DNA from: Geothrix rubra
GTDB lineage: Bacteria; Acidobacteriota; Holophagae; Holophagales; Holophagaceae
Assembly (NCBI RefSeq): GCF_030268065.1
Contig: NZ_BSDD01000001.1
Span: 310,001 to 374,000, forward strand
DNA: 64,000 nt
Reading direction: 5' to 3'
This document shows positions 1 to 13,232 of the stretch, one piece after another. The number at the start of each line of letters is the position of its first letter. The stretch's first letter is position 1. A program made the position numbers and the translations under genes. Below the pieces are notes generated by a model. The model ran no database searches. It saw only the letters and a program-made list of their open reading frames with translations, and was not told the origin of the DNA.

Positions 1-663
1 CTGCTGATCGGCTTCGTGATCCTCGGCGTGCCGGCCCAGGCCACCACCATCCTCGGCCTGGCGGGCGCCGGTCTCACCGTGGCCCTGAAGGACTTCATCG
101 TGGCCTTCTTCGGCTGGTTCGTCCTCATGGGCCGCAACGGCATCCACGTGGGCGACTGGGTGGAGATCAAGGGCGTGGGCGGCGAGGTGGTGGAGATCGG
201 CCTGCTGCGCACGGTGCTCCTCGAGACCGGCAACTGGTCCGACGCCGGCCACCCCACGGGCCGCCGCGTGGCCTTCGTGAACAGCTTCGCCATCGAGGGC
301 CACTACTTCAACTTCTCCACCTCGGGCCAGTGGATGTGGGATGAGCTGAACGTGCTCATCCCCCAGGGCCAGGATCCCTACCCCGTGATCGACGGCATCC
401 AGAAGCTGGTGGCCCGGGAGACGGAGGCCAGCGCGAGGCAGGCCGAGGAGGAGTGGAAGCACACCACGGGCAAGTACCGCGTGCAGTCCTTCTCCGCCCA
501 GCCCGGCATCAACGTCCGGCCCACCAGCAACGGCATCGAACTGCGGGTGCGCTACATCACCCGCGCCTACCAGCGTCACGCCGACCAGCGCGGCCTCTAC
601 CAGGCCGTGGTGGAACTCATGCACGGCAAGCGGCCCGAGGAGCCGACGTCGACGGAGGCCTGA
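1..663 (+). CDS. MscS-family mechanosensitive channel, 3' part
   Basis: The reading frame is open from the first base, so the gene starts outside the window; 220 residues and the stop are present. The visible part starts in a Gly/Ala-rich pore-lining helix (LAGAGLTVALKDFIVAFFGWF), followed by a short beta domain with the MscS-type phrase RNGIHVGDWVEIKGVGGEVVEIGLLRT, then a soluble alpha/beta C-terminal part. In this family the helix lines a tension-gated pore in the inner membrane and the beta domain forms the cytoplasmic vestibule. The protein is probably an osmotic-shock valve; the substrate-free fold assignment is firm, the physiological role is inferred. It stops 4 bases before the convergent hutI gene. 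Confidence 0.85.
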   Translation: MLIGFVILGVPAQATTILGLAGAGLTVALKDFIVAFFGWFVLMGRNGIHVGDWVEIKGVGGEVVEIGLLRTVLLETGNWSDAGHPTGRRVAFVNSFAIEGHYFNFSTSGQWMWDELNVLIPQGQDPYPVIDGIQKLVARETEASARQAEEEWKHTTGKYRVQSFSAQPGINVRPTSNGIELRVRYITRAYQRHADQRGLYQAVVELMHGKRPEEPTSTEA

Positions 664-667
664 GGAA

Positions 668-5109
<4,442 letters not shown>

Positions 5110-5110
5110 C

Positions 5111-8100
5111 ATGCGCTGGCTCCGACCCCTCCTCACCCTGCTCATCCCCGCGGCGCTGCTGCTGCCCACCACGGGCACCGCCCAGAAGCGCGGCGGCGAG
5201 GCCCCCTGGCGGGAGGGCGGCTGGACCGGCGCCTTCGCCATGCTCCGGCCCACCCTGCCGGGGAGGACGGCGCAGCTGGAGGCCGCGGGGCCCATCCCTG
5301 TGGAGGCGCGCATCCGCCTCTACCGGGTGGAGGATCCCGAAGGCTTCCTCCGGAAGCTCCTCCTGCAGGCCCCCGGAAGCCCCGTGGCCGAGGGCGGGCG
5401 GGGCGCCCAGGATCCCCTGGACGTGCTGCGCGAGGCCCTCCTCTGGGGCGGCCGCCGGGCCTTCGTCACGGTCCACCGCACGGCCACCCGCAGCCTGCGG
5501 GACGCTGCCAAGCAGTCCGACCGGCTGACCAGTCCGCGCACCCCGGCCACGGCCCCGCGGGAGGGCGGCGCCCTGCCGCTGGAGGGACAACCCGGCCTGA
5601 CCTACGTGACGGAGCTGGTGCCGAAGGTCACCGAGGAGGTGGCGGGGAAGCAGGGGAACGAGGAGGACGAGTCCGGTGATTCCGGCCACCTCAGCCGCGT
5701 GGAGCTGCCGGGCCAGCCGGCGGGCCTGTACCTCGTGGAGATCCTGCGGGGCTCAGACGCGGCCTACGTGCCCTGGGTGGTGTCGGACCTGGCCCTGCTG
5801 TCCGAGGAGGACGGCGCCCGGCTGCGGGTGCAGGCCGTGAACGCCACCGACGGGGCCCCCCGGGCCGGGGCCACCGGCCAGGTGTTCGAGGCCGGGAAGG
5901 CCCAGGCCCTGGCCTTCGACGGTTCCGGCGTCGCCGAGCTGGCGGCGGGCCCCGGCGTGCGTCGAGTCGTACTGGCCCGCAGCGGCGCGGCCTTCGCCCT
6001 CCTGGCCTCCGAGGGCCAGGCCACGGCCGCCGTGCGGCAGCGCCTCTACGCCTACACGGAGCGGCCCCTGTACCGGCCCGGCCAGGAGGTCTTCGCCAAG
6101 GCCATCCTGCGGCGGGTGGAGGACGGCGAGAACCGCGTGGCCGCGGGCGCCCCGGAGCTGCCCTTCACGGTGCTGGATGCCGAGGACACCAAGGTCACCG
6201 AGGGGAAGGCCCCGCTCCTCAACGCCGAGACGGGCACGTACGGCCTGCATTTCACCCTGCCCGGCGCGGGGCGCCTGGGCCTCTACCGCGTGGTGTTCCA
6301 GGGGCCGCAGGGCCCGGGCCAGGCGGAGTTCAAGGTCGAGCACTTCGTGAAGCCCGCCTTCGAGGTGAAGGTGGACACGCCGAAGGCCAAGGTGGGCCTG
6401 GGCGATCCGCTCGAATTCCATGTGGCCGCCCGCTACTTCTACGGGGCCGCCGTGCGCGGCGCCAAGGCGGACTGGTTCCTCTACAAGGTGGTGCCGCCCA
6501 AGGCCCGCTGGATCTGGGACGAGGAGGACTCGGGCCCGGCGCCGGAGTTGATGGAGAGCGGCCAGGTGGACCTGGACGACGAGGGCCAGGCCCAGCTCCC
6601 CGGCTTCAAGGCCGAGCGCGACGGCCTGTGGCGCATGGTCGTGAAGGTGGTGGACGCCTCCGGCCAGCGCAACGGTGGCCAGGCCCAGGTGCGGGCCTCC
6701 GCGGGCGACATGATCCTGGGGGTGGCCACGGACCGGCAGGTGGCCCTGCCCGGGCGCCCCTTCCAGGTGACGGCCCGGGCCATGGACCTGGACGGCAGGG
6801 AGCTGGCCGGGGTGCCCATCACCCTCCGCGCGGCCCGCATCGTGGCCCGGAAGGACGACGCCTACTGGTGGTCCCGCCCCAGCGCCCTCACGCCCGGCGA
6901 GACCGTGGCCTCGGCCCAGGGGCCCCAGGCCATGCTGACCATCCCGGAGGGCGGGCTCTACCTGCTGGTGGCCGAGGCCCGCGATGCCAAGGGCCGGCCC
7001 GTGGCCGCCCAGCGCCTCATCACGGTGGCGGCGGAGGGCACGCCCCTGCCGGCGGTGCCGGACCTGCGCGCCGCCGCGGACAAGCCCGAATACCAGCCCG
7101 GCGACATGGCCCGCATCCTGGTGCAGCTGCCGCGGCCGAAGCTGACCCTCCACTGGTCCATCGAGAACGAGGCGCTGGGCCGGCGCCAGAGCCGCGCCGT
7201 GCCCGGCACCACGGCCCTGGTGGAGATCCCCGTCACCGCCGCCATGCAACCCAACGTGTGGGCGGTCTTCGAGATCGTGGCGGAGGGCCGGCGCCAGATG
7301 GTGGAGGTGCCCCTCCGCGTGCCCCGGCTCGACCGGCGCCTGCAGGTGGCCGTCAGTACGGACCGCGAGCGCTACCAGCCCGGCCAGCCCATGCGCGTCT
7401 CCGTGGACGTGAAGGACGCCGCCGGCCATCCCGCGCCGGCCGACCTCAGCGTGGGCGTGGTGGACGAGGCCATCTACGCCCTCAGCGCCGAGCTGAACCC
7501 CGATCCCGTGCGGTTCTTCAATCCCACGCGGCGCCACGGCGTGCTGCGCTCGGGCTCCACGGACTGGAGCTTCTACGACCTGCTCCGCCGCCAGCGGCCC
7601 GTCTGGAGCCTCAAGCAGACGAAGCGCGGCGAGTTCAAGGCCGACGACGCCGACAAGGTGCGCCAGAACTTCAAGGACACGGCCCACTGGACCCCCTTCC
7701 TGGCCGCGGGTCGGGACGGGCACGCCAGCGTGGAGCTGACCCTGCCCGACAACCTCACGGCCTGGCGGGCCACGGCCCTGGCCGTCACCGCCGACACGAA
7801 GGTGGGCATGGGGCGGGCCTCCAGGCCCTCCTCCAAACCCCTGCAGGTGGCCGTGACACTGCCCCGCACCCTGAGCGTCGGCGAGGAGGCGCGGGCCATC
7901 GCCCTGGTGCGGAACCTCTCGGGCCAGCCCCTCAGCGGGCGGATCCGCCTGGAGGTCCAGAACGGCCGGCTGGTGGGGACTCCCGAGGCCACCTTCACGC
8001 TGCCGGACCAGGGCGAGTACCGCTTCGCCCTGCCGCTGCGGGCGGACCAGACCGGGCCCCTCGCGGTGACGGCGCGGGTGGAAGGCGGCGGCCTGAAGGA

Positions 8101-9862
8101 CGCCGAGCGCCAGCGGGTGCAGGTGCTGGACCAGCTGGTGCCCGCCACGCTGTCGGGCCATCTCATCCTGGACGGCGGGTCCCAGACGGTGACCGTGCCC
8201 GTGCCCCCCGGCGCCAAGGGCAGCGCCGCCCTGGTGCTCACGCCCGTGGGCAGCCTGGAGCACCTGGCGGCCCCCTCGCTGCCCTACCTCATCGGCTACC
8301 CCTACGGCTGCGTGGAGCAGACCCTCTCCAGCTTCGTCCCCAACCTGCTGGTGGCGGACCTGGTGAAGCAGGGCGCCATGCCGCCCCTGGACTGGAAGCA
8401 GCTCACGGACCTGGACCGCAACATCCGGGACGGCGTCTTCCGGGTGTACGGCTACCAGCAGCCCAACGGCGGTTGGGGCTGGTACGCGCCCAACGACTTC
8501 GGCCTGGACGCCAACCCCCACACCACGGGCTACGCCATCCAGAGCTTCGCCACCATGAAGCGCCTGGGCTACCCGGTGGACGAGGCGGTCTTCCGGCGCG
8601 GCCGGCTCGCGGCCCTGGCCCTCTTCCAGCAGGTGGCCCGGCAGGCCGACCAGCGGGCCCAGGGCCAGCGGGCGGAGCGGGGCCAGACCGTGGATCCCGC
8701 CGGGGACGCGGCCTTCCTCCTGCTGTCCCTGGCCCGCAGCGGCGAGCCGGTGCAGGGCCTGGTGGACAGCAGCGCGGACAAGGTGCTGAAGGGCCAGTGG
8801 CCCGGCGCCCACGTGCTGGCCATGGTGGCCCTCGCCGCGGCGGAGAGCCGGCATCCGAAGACGGCGGCGCTGGTGGACCGCCTGGAGCAGGCCGCCATGG
8901 TGCGGGGCGGGCTGGCCCGCTGGGAGGGCCGGCGCGACGACTGGTGGAGCTACGTCTCCGGCGATGTGGTGCCCACGGTCATGGCCCTCAAGGCCCTGTG
9001 CCTGGCGCGTCCGCAGTCGCCCCTGATCCGCCAGGGCGAGACCTTCCTGGCCTCCGAGTACCGCGGCTACGGCTGGTACTCCACCTGGAGCACGGCGCAG
9101 ATCGTGGACCTGCTCCCCTACCTGGCCCGCATCCGCAAGCTGGACTGGAGCCCCTCCGGCATCCAGGCGGCGGTGCAGGGCGGGCCGAGCTGGACCTTCC
9201 AGGAGCGCGCCGAGGCCCGGCGCTGGGACGCCCGCGCCCCCCGGCCCGGCAGCTTCGCCCTGGCCGAGCCGAAGCCCGTCACCCTCACCGCCAGCGGGAA
9301 GGGCGTGCTGGTGTGGACCTACGCCTACCAGGTGCCCGGCAGCGCCGCGGGCGTGCCGCGGGGCGACGCCTCGTCGGCCCTCCGCATGGCCGTGGACCGG
9401 AAGGTCTGGCGGCTCCGGACGCCGCAGGAGACCGGAAATGCCCGCCAGGGCTGGGTCCGCCAGCCCTGGACCGGGACGCTGCGCGCGGGGGAGGAGGCCT
9501 GGATGGAGCTCACCTTCCGCACGGACCGTGACGCCGACTACGCCATCCTGGAGGTGCCGATCCCGGGCGGCCTCACCCCCACCGTGAAGCTCGAGGGCTT
9601 CGTCCTCGAGGGTCACCCGTTCACGGAGGAGGGGAGCACGCCGGACTGGGAGAAGCCGAGGATCGAGGTCCATCCCGACAAGGTGACCTTCCTCTACCCC
9701 CGGATCTGGAGCTGGGGCTCGCACCGTGTCCGCATCCTGCTGCGGGCCGGCATGGCGGGGACCTACCGCCTCCGCCCCGCCAAGCTGAGCCTCATGTCCA
9801 ACGAGGCCCAGTGGGCCACCTGCGACGGCCTGGATCTCCGGGTCGAGGAAGGAGGCCGGTGA
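5111..9862 (+). CDS. type-2 bacterial alpha-2-macroglobulin with thioester motif
   Basis: A 1,583-residue secreted protein with a signal peptide (MRWLRPLLTLLIPAALLLP) but no lipobox, so it is predicted to be periplasmic rather than lipid-anchored. It has the macroglobulin domain series: MG domains with YRPGQEVFAKAILRR near residue 320 and the bait-region neighbourhood, VVDEAIYAL near 780, the TLPDNLTAWRATALAVT segment, and a thioester domain. The thioester motif CVEQ is intact, with the cysteine at residue 1067 inside GYPYGCVEQTLSSF. In this family the thioester traps proteases after bait cleavage. Related proteins are E. coli YfaS and P. aeruginosa MagD. Its stop overlaps the next ATG by one base. 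Confidence 0.93.
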   Translation: MRWLRPLLTLLIPAALLLPTTGTAQKRGGEAPWREGGWTGAFAMLRPTLPGRTAQLEAAGPIPVEARIRLYRVEDPEGFLRKLLLQAPGSPVAEGGRGAQDPLDVLREALLWGGRRAFVTVHRTATRSLRDAAKQSDRLTSPRTPATAPREGGALPLEGQPGLTYVTELVPKVTEEVAGKQGNEEDESGDSGHLSRVELPGQPAGLYLVEILRGSDAAYVPWVVSDLALLSEEDGARLRVQAVNATDGAPRAGATGQVFEAGKAQALAFDGSGVAELAAGPGVRRVVLARSGAAFALLASEGQATAAVRQRLYAYTERPLYRPGQEVFAKAILRRVEDGENRVAAGAPELPFTVLDAEDTKVTEGKAPLLNAETGTYGLHFTLPGAGRLGLYRVVFQGPQGPGQAEFKVEHFVKPAFEVKVDTPKAKVGLGDPLEFHVAARYFYGAAVRGAKADWFLYKVVPPKARWIWDEEDSGPAPELMESGQVDLDDEGQAQLPGFKAERDGLWRMVVKVVDASGQRNGGQAQVRASAGDMILGVATDRQVALPGRPFQVTARAMDLDGRELAGVPITLRAARIVARKDDAYWWSRPSALTPGETVASAQGPQAMLTIPEGGLYLLVAEARDAKGRPVAAQRLITVAAEGTPLPAVPDLRAAADKPEYQPGDMARILVQLPRPKLTLHWSIENEALGRRQSRAVPGTTALVEIPVTAAMQPNVWAVFEIVAEGRRQMVEVPLRVPRLDRRLQVAVSTDRERYQPGQPMRVSVDVKDAAGHPAPADLSVGVVDEAIYALSAELNPDPVRFFNPTRRHGVLRSGSTDWSFYDLLRRQRPVWSLKQTKRGEFKADDADKVRQNFKDTAHWTPFLAAGRDGHASVELTLPDNLTAWRATALAVTADTKVGMGRASRPSSKPLQVAVTLPRTLSVGEEARAIALVRNLSGQPLSGRIRLEVQNGRLVGTPEATFTLPDQGEYRFALPLRADQTGPLAVTARVEGGGLKDAERQRVQVLDQLVPATLSGHLILDGGSQTVTVPVPPGAKGSAALVLTPVGSLEHLAAPSLPYLIGYPYGCVEQTLSSFVPNLLVADLVKQGAMPPLDWKQLTDLDRNIRDGVFRVYGYQQPNGGWGWYAPNDFGLDANPHTTGYAIQSFATMKRLGYPVDEAVFRRGRLAALALFQQVARQADQRAQGQRAERGQTVDPAGDAAFLLLSLARSGEPVQGLVDSSADKVLKGQWPGAHVLAMVALAAAESRHPKTAALVDRLEQAAMVRGGLARWEGRRDDWWSYVSGDVVPTVMALKALCLARPQSPLIRQGETFLASEYRGYGWYSTWSTAQIVDLLPYLARIRKLDWSPSGIQAAVQGGPSWTFQERAEARRWDARAPRPGSFALAEPKPVTLTASGKGVLVWTYAYQVPGSAAGVPRGDASSALRMAVDRKVWRLRTPQETGNARQGWVRQPWTGTLRAGEEAWMELTFRTDRDADYAILEVPIPGGLTPTVKLEGFVLEGHPFTEEGSTPDWEKPRIEVHPDKVTFLYPRIWSWGSHRVRILLRAGMAGTYRLRPAKLSLMSNEAQWATCDGLDLRVEEGGR

Positions 9863-10698
9863 TGCGAAACCTGCTGAAGGTCTCCCTCCTGTTCGGCGCG
9901 GCCTGCACCCTGGGGTTCTCCGCCCAGCCCGCGAAGGCCTATGTCCCCGACCTCAAGCAGTGGCGTCTGGAGGTGGATCCGGCCCTGGGCGGCTGGTCCG
10001 GGGAGGCCAAGGTCTCCCTGCGGATCAAGCTGGTGGATCCCCGCGACCCCGAGCCTCCCAGGGCCGACCCGGAGCGGCGCACCGACGACGAGGACACCGA
10101 CGAGGTCCCGGACCGGGACACGCGGACCGCCGAGCAGCTCCGTCAGGCGCGGCTCGCCCGGGAGGAGGCGGCCCGGCGGAACGCCTGGCGCCAGCGAAAC
10201 CTGCGGGTGTGGTTCAACGGATCGGCCCAGACCTGGTCCGTCCGCGTGGGCTCGCCCTTCGAGACGGAGCTCACCTCCCAGAACGGCGAGAACCGGCTGG
10301 AGATCCTGGAGCCGGATTCGGGCCTGCGGGTGGTTCGCAGCTGGTGGGTCTCCGCGGCCCGCACCCGCCTGCGGATCCTGAGCCTCCAGGCCTCCGGCGA
10401 GTGGGCCAGCGGCAGCCTGCAGGTGGTGGAGCCGGACGGCCTGGTGGCCGAATCCGGCCGGCGCACCGCCTCCGGTGGCATGCTGCGCTGGTCCGGCGAG
10501 TACACCCACGACACGCCGCCGCCGGGGACCTACACCCTGCGGTGGGTCGGCGGCTGGCGGGGCGGCAAGCCCGCGCGGCTGCGGGTGGAGGCGGTGCTGG
10601 ATGGCGGCACGGACCGGGAGCGCCGCTGGACCTTCGAGCGCCTCATCCTGCCCGGGGCCGGGCCCGTCACCCTGGGGACGATCGATGTGGAACCCTAG
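9862..10698 (+). CDS. secreted DUF2135 protein (YfaP-like)
   Basis: A 278-residue periplasmic protein with a signal peptide ending near PAKA-Y at residue 30. The start is set by GGAGG eight bases upstream and the one-base overlap with the macroglobulin stop. A charged, Asp/Glu/Arg-rich segment (residues 55-112) precedes a beta-rich domain. The C-terminal part, with TPPPGTYTLRWVGGWRGGKPARLRVEAVL, resembles the DUF2135 ending of E. coli YfaP, where it is also the macroglobulin neighbour. No catalytic residues are apparent. It probably works in a complex with the macroglobulin, as reported for the partner proteins of P. aeruginosa MagD; that role is inference. Confidence 0.68.
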   Translation: MRNLLKVSLLFGAACTLGFSAQPAKAYVPDLKQWRLEVDPALGGWSGEAKVSLRIKLVDPRDPEPPRADPERRTDDEDTDEVPDRDTRTAEQLRQARLAREEAARRNAWRQRNLRVWFNGSAQTWSVRVGSPFETELTSQNGENRLEILEPDSGLRVVRSWWVSAARTRLRILSLQASGEWASGSLQVVEPDGLVAESGRRTASGGMLRWSGEYTHDTPPPGTYTLRWVGGWRGGKPARLRVEAVLDGGTDRERRWTFERLILPGAGPVTLGTIDVEP

Positions 10699-11488
10699 GG
10701 CCCTCCTGGTTCTCGTCCTGGGCACCCTGCTGGCGGCCCAGGAGCCCGCGCCGCCCCCCTGGACGCCGGGCGCCCTCCGTCCCGGCGAAGGTCTGGCCGT
10801 CAGCCTGGAGGGAGGACCGGTCCAGGGGTTCGGCGAGGCCTCGAAGGAGGCCCCCATGGGCAGTCTGGCCAAGCTGGTCTGGCTGAAGCTGGAGGGCATC
10901 GAGTGGTCCAGCCGGGACGTCCGTTTCCGCTGCACCGGCACCCTGGGCCCCTACCATTGCTGGAAGCGGGACGGCCACGGGAAGGTGGACCTGGGCAAGG
11001 CCCTGCGGGAGAGCTGCAACCTGGCCTTCCTCTCCTGGGCCGGGGAATCCATGGTCCGGTGGCGGCGGGACTACGGCGAGGCGCCGGCGCGGTTCCGGCT
11101 GGAGGAGGCCTTCGGCCCCTTCCTGGGCGACCGCCTCCCCCCCGGGGACACCCTGCCGGCGCTGACACCGGCCTGGGTGGGCGACGGGGACCTGCTGCGA
11201 ACGAGCCCAGCGGCCATGGCCGGCTGGCTGGCGGACCCGAGTCAGGGTGAGGTGTTGGAGTACGCCCACCGCTACCTCTCCGGCTTCTTCACCGAGATCG
11301 GCGACCTGATCGGGAAGGAGGCCTGGTGGTTCAAGACCGGCACCGCCCCGGTCCCCGGCGAGCCCGGTGCCACGTCCGCCTGGGTGGCCGCAGGTCGCGG
11401 TGGCACGGTGGCGGTGCTGCACCTCCCGCGGGGACGGGGCAAGGGCGAGGCCATGGCCCGGTTCCGGGAGATCATGGGCATCCGGTGA
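10685..11488 (+). CDS. compact penicillin-binding-like transpeptidase domain protein
   Basis: A 267-residue secreted protein (signal peptide MWNPRALLVLVLGTLLAAQ). All three motifs of serine penicillin-interacting enzymes are present in order: SxxK as S60-L-A-K63, SxN as S110-C-N112, and KTG as K217-T-G-T220. The segment between (FRCTGTLGPYHCWKRDGHGKVDLGKALRESCN) resembles the transpeptidase core of class A/B PBPs and BlaR-type proteins. The protein is much shorter than a usual PBP and has no glycosyltransferase or pedestal domain. Its start overlaps the DUF2135 gene by 14 bases and its stop overlaps the next gene by four, which makes it a core operon member. Whether it transpeptidates, hydrolyses or only binds is unknown. 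Confidence 0.72.
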   Translation: MWNPRALLVLVLGTLLAAQEPAPPPWTPGALRPGEGLAVSLEGGPVQGFGEASKEAPMGSLAKLVWLKLEGIEWSSRDVRFRCTGTLGPYHCWKRDGHGKVDLGKALRESCNLAFLSWAGESMVRWRRDYGEAPARFRLEEAFGPFLGDRLPPGDTLPALTPAWVGDGDLLRTSPAAMAGWLADPSQGEVLEYAHRYLSGFFTEIGDLIGKEAWWFKTGTAPVPGEPGATSAWVAAGRGGTVAVLHLPRGRGKGEAMARFREIMGIR

Positions 11489-12969
11489 TCCTGCTCGCGG
11501 CGCCTCAGCCTGCCTTCACGCCTCCCCGGTTCGAGGGGGATCCGGAGGCCCAGGCCCCCGTGGCGACCGCCCTCGCCACGGCCTTCACCGACACGGCAGC
11601 CTACGGTCCCTGGCCCGGCGGCGCCTGGGTGGTGCGGGTCCACGCGGAGGCCCGGGCCTTCGAGCAGGCCACGGGCGCGCCTCCCGGCCGGGCGGCGCAG
11701 TGGATCGGGAACACCCTCCACCTCCGCCCCTGGGACCAGCTGCGTCGCCGGGACCTGGGCGCCGTGCTCCGGCACGAGCTGGTCCACCGGCGGCTGGCGG
11801 GGGTCCGGCTGCGCCGCTGGGCGGAGGAGGCCCGCTGCCTCCACGCGGAGGCCCATCGCCGTCCTCCAGCGCGCTGGCCGGCTGCGCCGTCCCCGGGCCT
11901 GCAGGACCGCCTGGACCGGGCCCTGGCCGGCGGCACCACCAGGGAGCAGGCCTGGGCCTACCGATGGCTCCGGGCCTGGCTGCGGGGGGATCCCACGCCG
12001 GTCCCTCCCCGGGCGGGCGCGCGCCAGGATGGCGCCTGGACCAAGGAAAGCCTCTCCCTGGGCGGGGACTCCCCCGCGGAGGTCACCGTGGCCTGGCCAC
12101 CGGAGCGGCTCCGCGGGCCCATGGTCGTGAATGGACATCGATTGTCCAATATATCCGGCCGCCAGTGGCGCTTCGAGGGCACGGTCCGCTTCGGCGCCGG
12201 GTTCCCCGTGGGGACCCTCCGGGGCCAGGTTAGGATTCGCGCGGGACGCCAGGGCTGGTCGCTGAGGTGGACGGCGCCCGTGGCCGCCTGGGTGGCCGCC
12301 GCCACGGAAGGCGAACTCGGTGCCGACGCGCCCTTCGAGGCCCGACGGGCGCTGGCCGCGGTGCTCGCCCGCTGGCTCGCGGCCCATCGCCACGCGCATC
12401 CCGGGGGCGCCCTGTGCCCCCTCACCCACTGCGCGGTGGTGCGGGGCAGCGCCTCCCCGGAGACGGGGCGCGCCGTGGCCACGGCCCCGGGTCTGGCTCT
12501 GGATCCCCGCTGGGCCTTCTTCACGGGCTCCGCGGGAGGGCGGGGCCTGAGCCCCAGGGCAGTCTGGGGCGAGGGTCCCGCCGACGTGGGCACGCCGGCG
12601 GAGGTGCCCGGCGACCGCTGGGCCTCCTGGACCCGGACCCTGTCGGCCGCCCAGGTGGCGGCCCTCAAGCGGGACGTGGCCCCGGGGCTGCGCGCGGGCC
12701 AGGCCGGGATCCGCCTGGGCGCCTCCGGGCCCTATCCGGTGGAGGCCCTGCGACTGGCGGCGGGGCGCCGCTTCGGCTGGACCGCCTGGCCCAGCAACGC
12801 CTGCGTGGCCGAGCCGCTGCCCGATGGGGGCCTGCGTCTACAGGGCCGGGGCTGGGGGCACAACGTGGGCCTCTGCCTCGCCACCGCCCGCTTCCGGGCG
12901 GCCCAGGGTGCCACCGCCGAGCAGATCCTGGCCGAGGCCTTCCCGGCCTCGTGGCGGAGCGGGTCATGA
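11485..12969 (+). CDS. SpoIID/LytB-like protein with an HELVH motif
   Basis: A 494-residue protein starting at a GTG that overlaps the previous stop. The N-terminal part carries a zinc-peptidase-like HExxH motif, H97-E-L-V-H101, inside AVLRHELVHRRLAG. The C-terminal half has SpoIID features: VAAWVAAATEGEL, a CPLTHCAVVRG stretch matching the conserved THCQ region, a Thr/Gly-rich core, and the terminal GRGWGHNVGLCLATARFRAAQG matching the GHGVGMSQ signature. SpoIID-family enzymes are lytic transglycosylases or amidase enhancers acting on peptidoglycan. It may correspond to part of E. coli YfaQ (DUF2300), but that link is not shown by the sequence. The N-terminus is only weakly hydrophobic, so the export route is unclear. 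Confidence 0.66.
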   Translation: MILLAAPQPAFTPPRFEGDPEAQAPVATALATAFTDTAAYGPWPGGAWVVRVHAEARAFEQATGAPPGRAAQWIGNTLHLRPWDQLRRRDLGAVLRHELVHRRLAGVRLRRWAEEARCLHAEAHRRPPARWPAAPSPGLQDRLDRALAGGTTREQAWAYRWLRAWLRGDPTPVPPRAGARQDGAWTKESLSLGGDSPAEVTVAWPPERLRGPMVVNGHRLSNISGRQWRFEGTVRFGAGFPVGTLRGQVRIRAGRQGWSLRWTAPVAAWVAAATEGELGADAPFEARRALAAVLARWLAAHRHAHPGGALCPLTHCAVVRGSASPETGRAVATAPGLALDPRWAFFTGSAGGRGLSPRAVWGEGPADVGTPAEVPGDRWASWTRTLSAAQVAALKRDVAPGLRAGQAGIRLGASGPYPVEALRLAAGRRFGWTAWPSNACVAEPLPDGGLRLQGRGWGHNVGLCLATARFRAAQGATAEQILAEAFPASWRSGS

Positions 12970-13232
12970 CCTGGTGGGTGTACCTCCTCCGTTGCGCGGA
13001 TGACACGCTCTACTGCGGCATCGCCCTGGACGTGGCGGCGCGGCTGGCGCTGCACGAGGCGGGGAAGGGGGCGAAGTACACCCGGGGGCGGGCCCCGCTC
13101 GTGCTCGTCTACACCGAGGCCTGCGGCTCGAAGGCGGAGGCGCTGCGGCGGGAGCGGGCCATCAAGCGCCTTCCGCGGGACGCGAAGCTCAGGCTGTGCG
13201 CCCCTTCGCCATCTCGCCCAGCAGGCCGCTGA
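12966..13232 (+). CDS. GIY-YIG domain protein (UPF0213/YhbQ type)
   Basis: An 88-residue single-domain protein. The GIY-YIG hallmarks are visible: WVYLLRCADDTLYCGIALDVAARLALHEAGKGAKYTRGRAP, where YLL and YCG take the GIY and YIG positions. They are followed by the conserved basic EALRRERAIKRL helix. Members of this small group are nuclease-like, with roles proposed in DNA damage tolerance. The ATG overlaps the previous stop (ATGA), so it may be read from the alpha-2-macroglobulin operon, though it has no obvious link to the envelope. Its last 44 bases overlap the convergent rpe gene. Confidence 0.88.
   Translation: MTWWVYLLRCADDTLYCGIALDVAARLALHEAGKGAKYTRGRAPLVLVYTEACGSKAEALRRERAIKRLPRDAKLRLCAPSPSRPAGR

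Noticed and set aside
5753-9724. A 1,323-codon open frame antisense to the alpha-2-macroglobulin gene, and a 967-codon frame on the same strand at 6628-9531
   Set aside because: They lack domain motifs, are rich in Gly/Arg/His/Pro, and follow from the high GC content, which removes stop codons in shadow frames.
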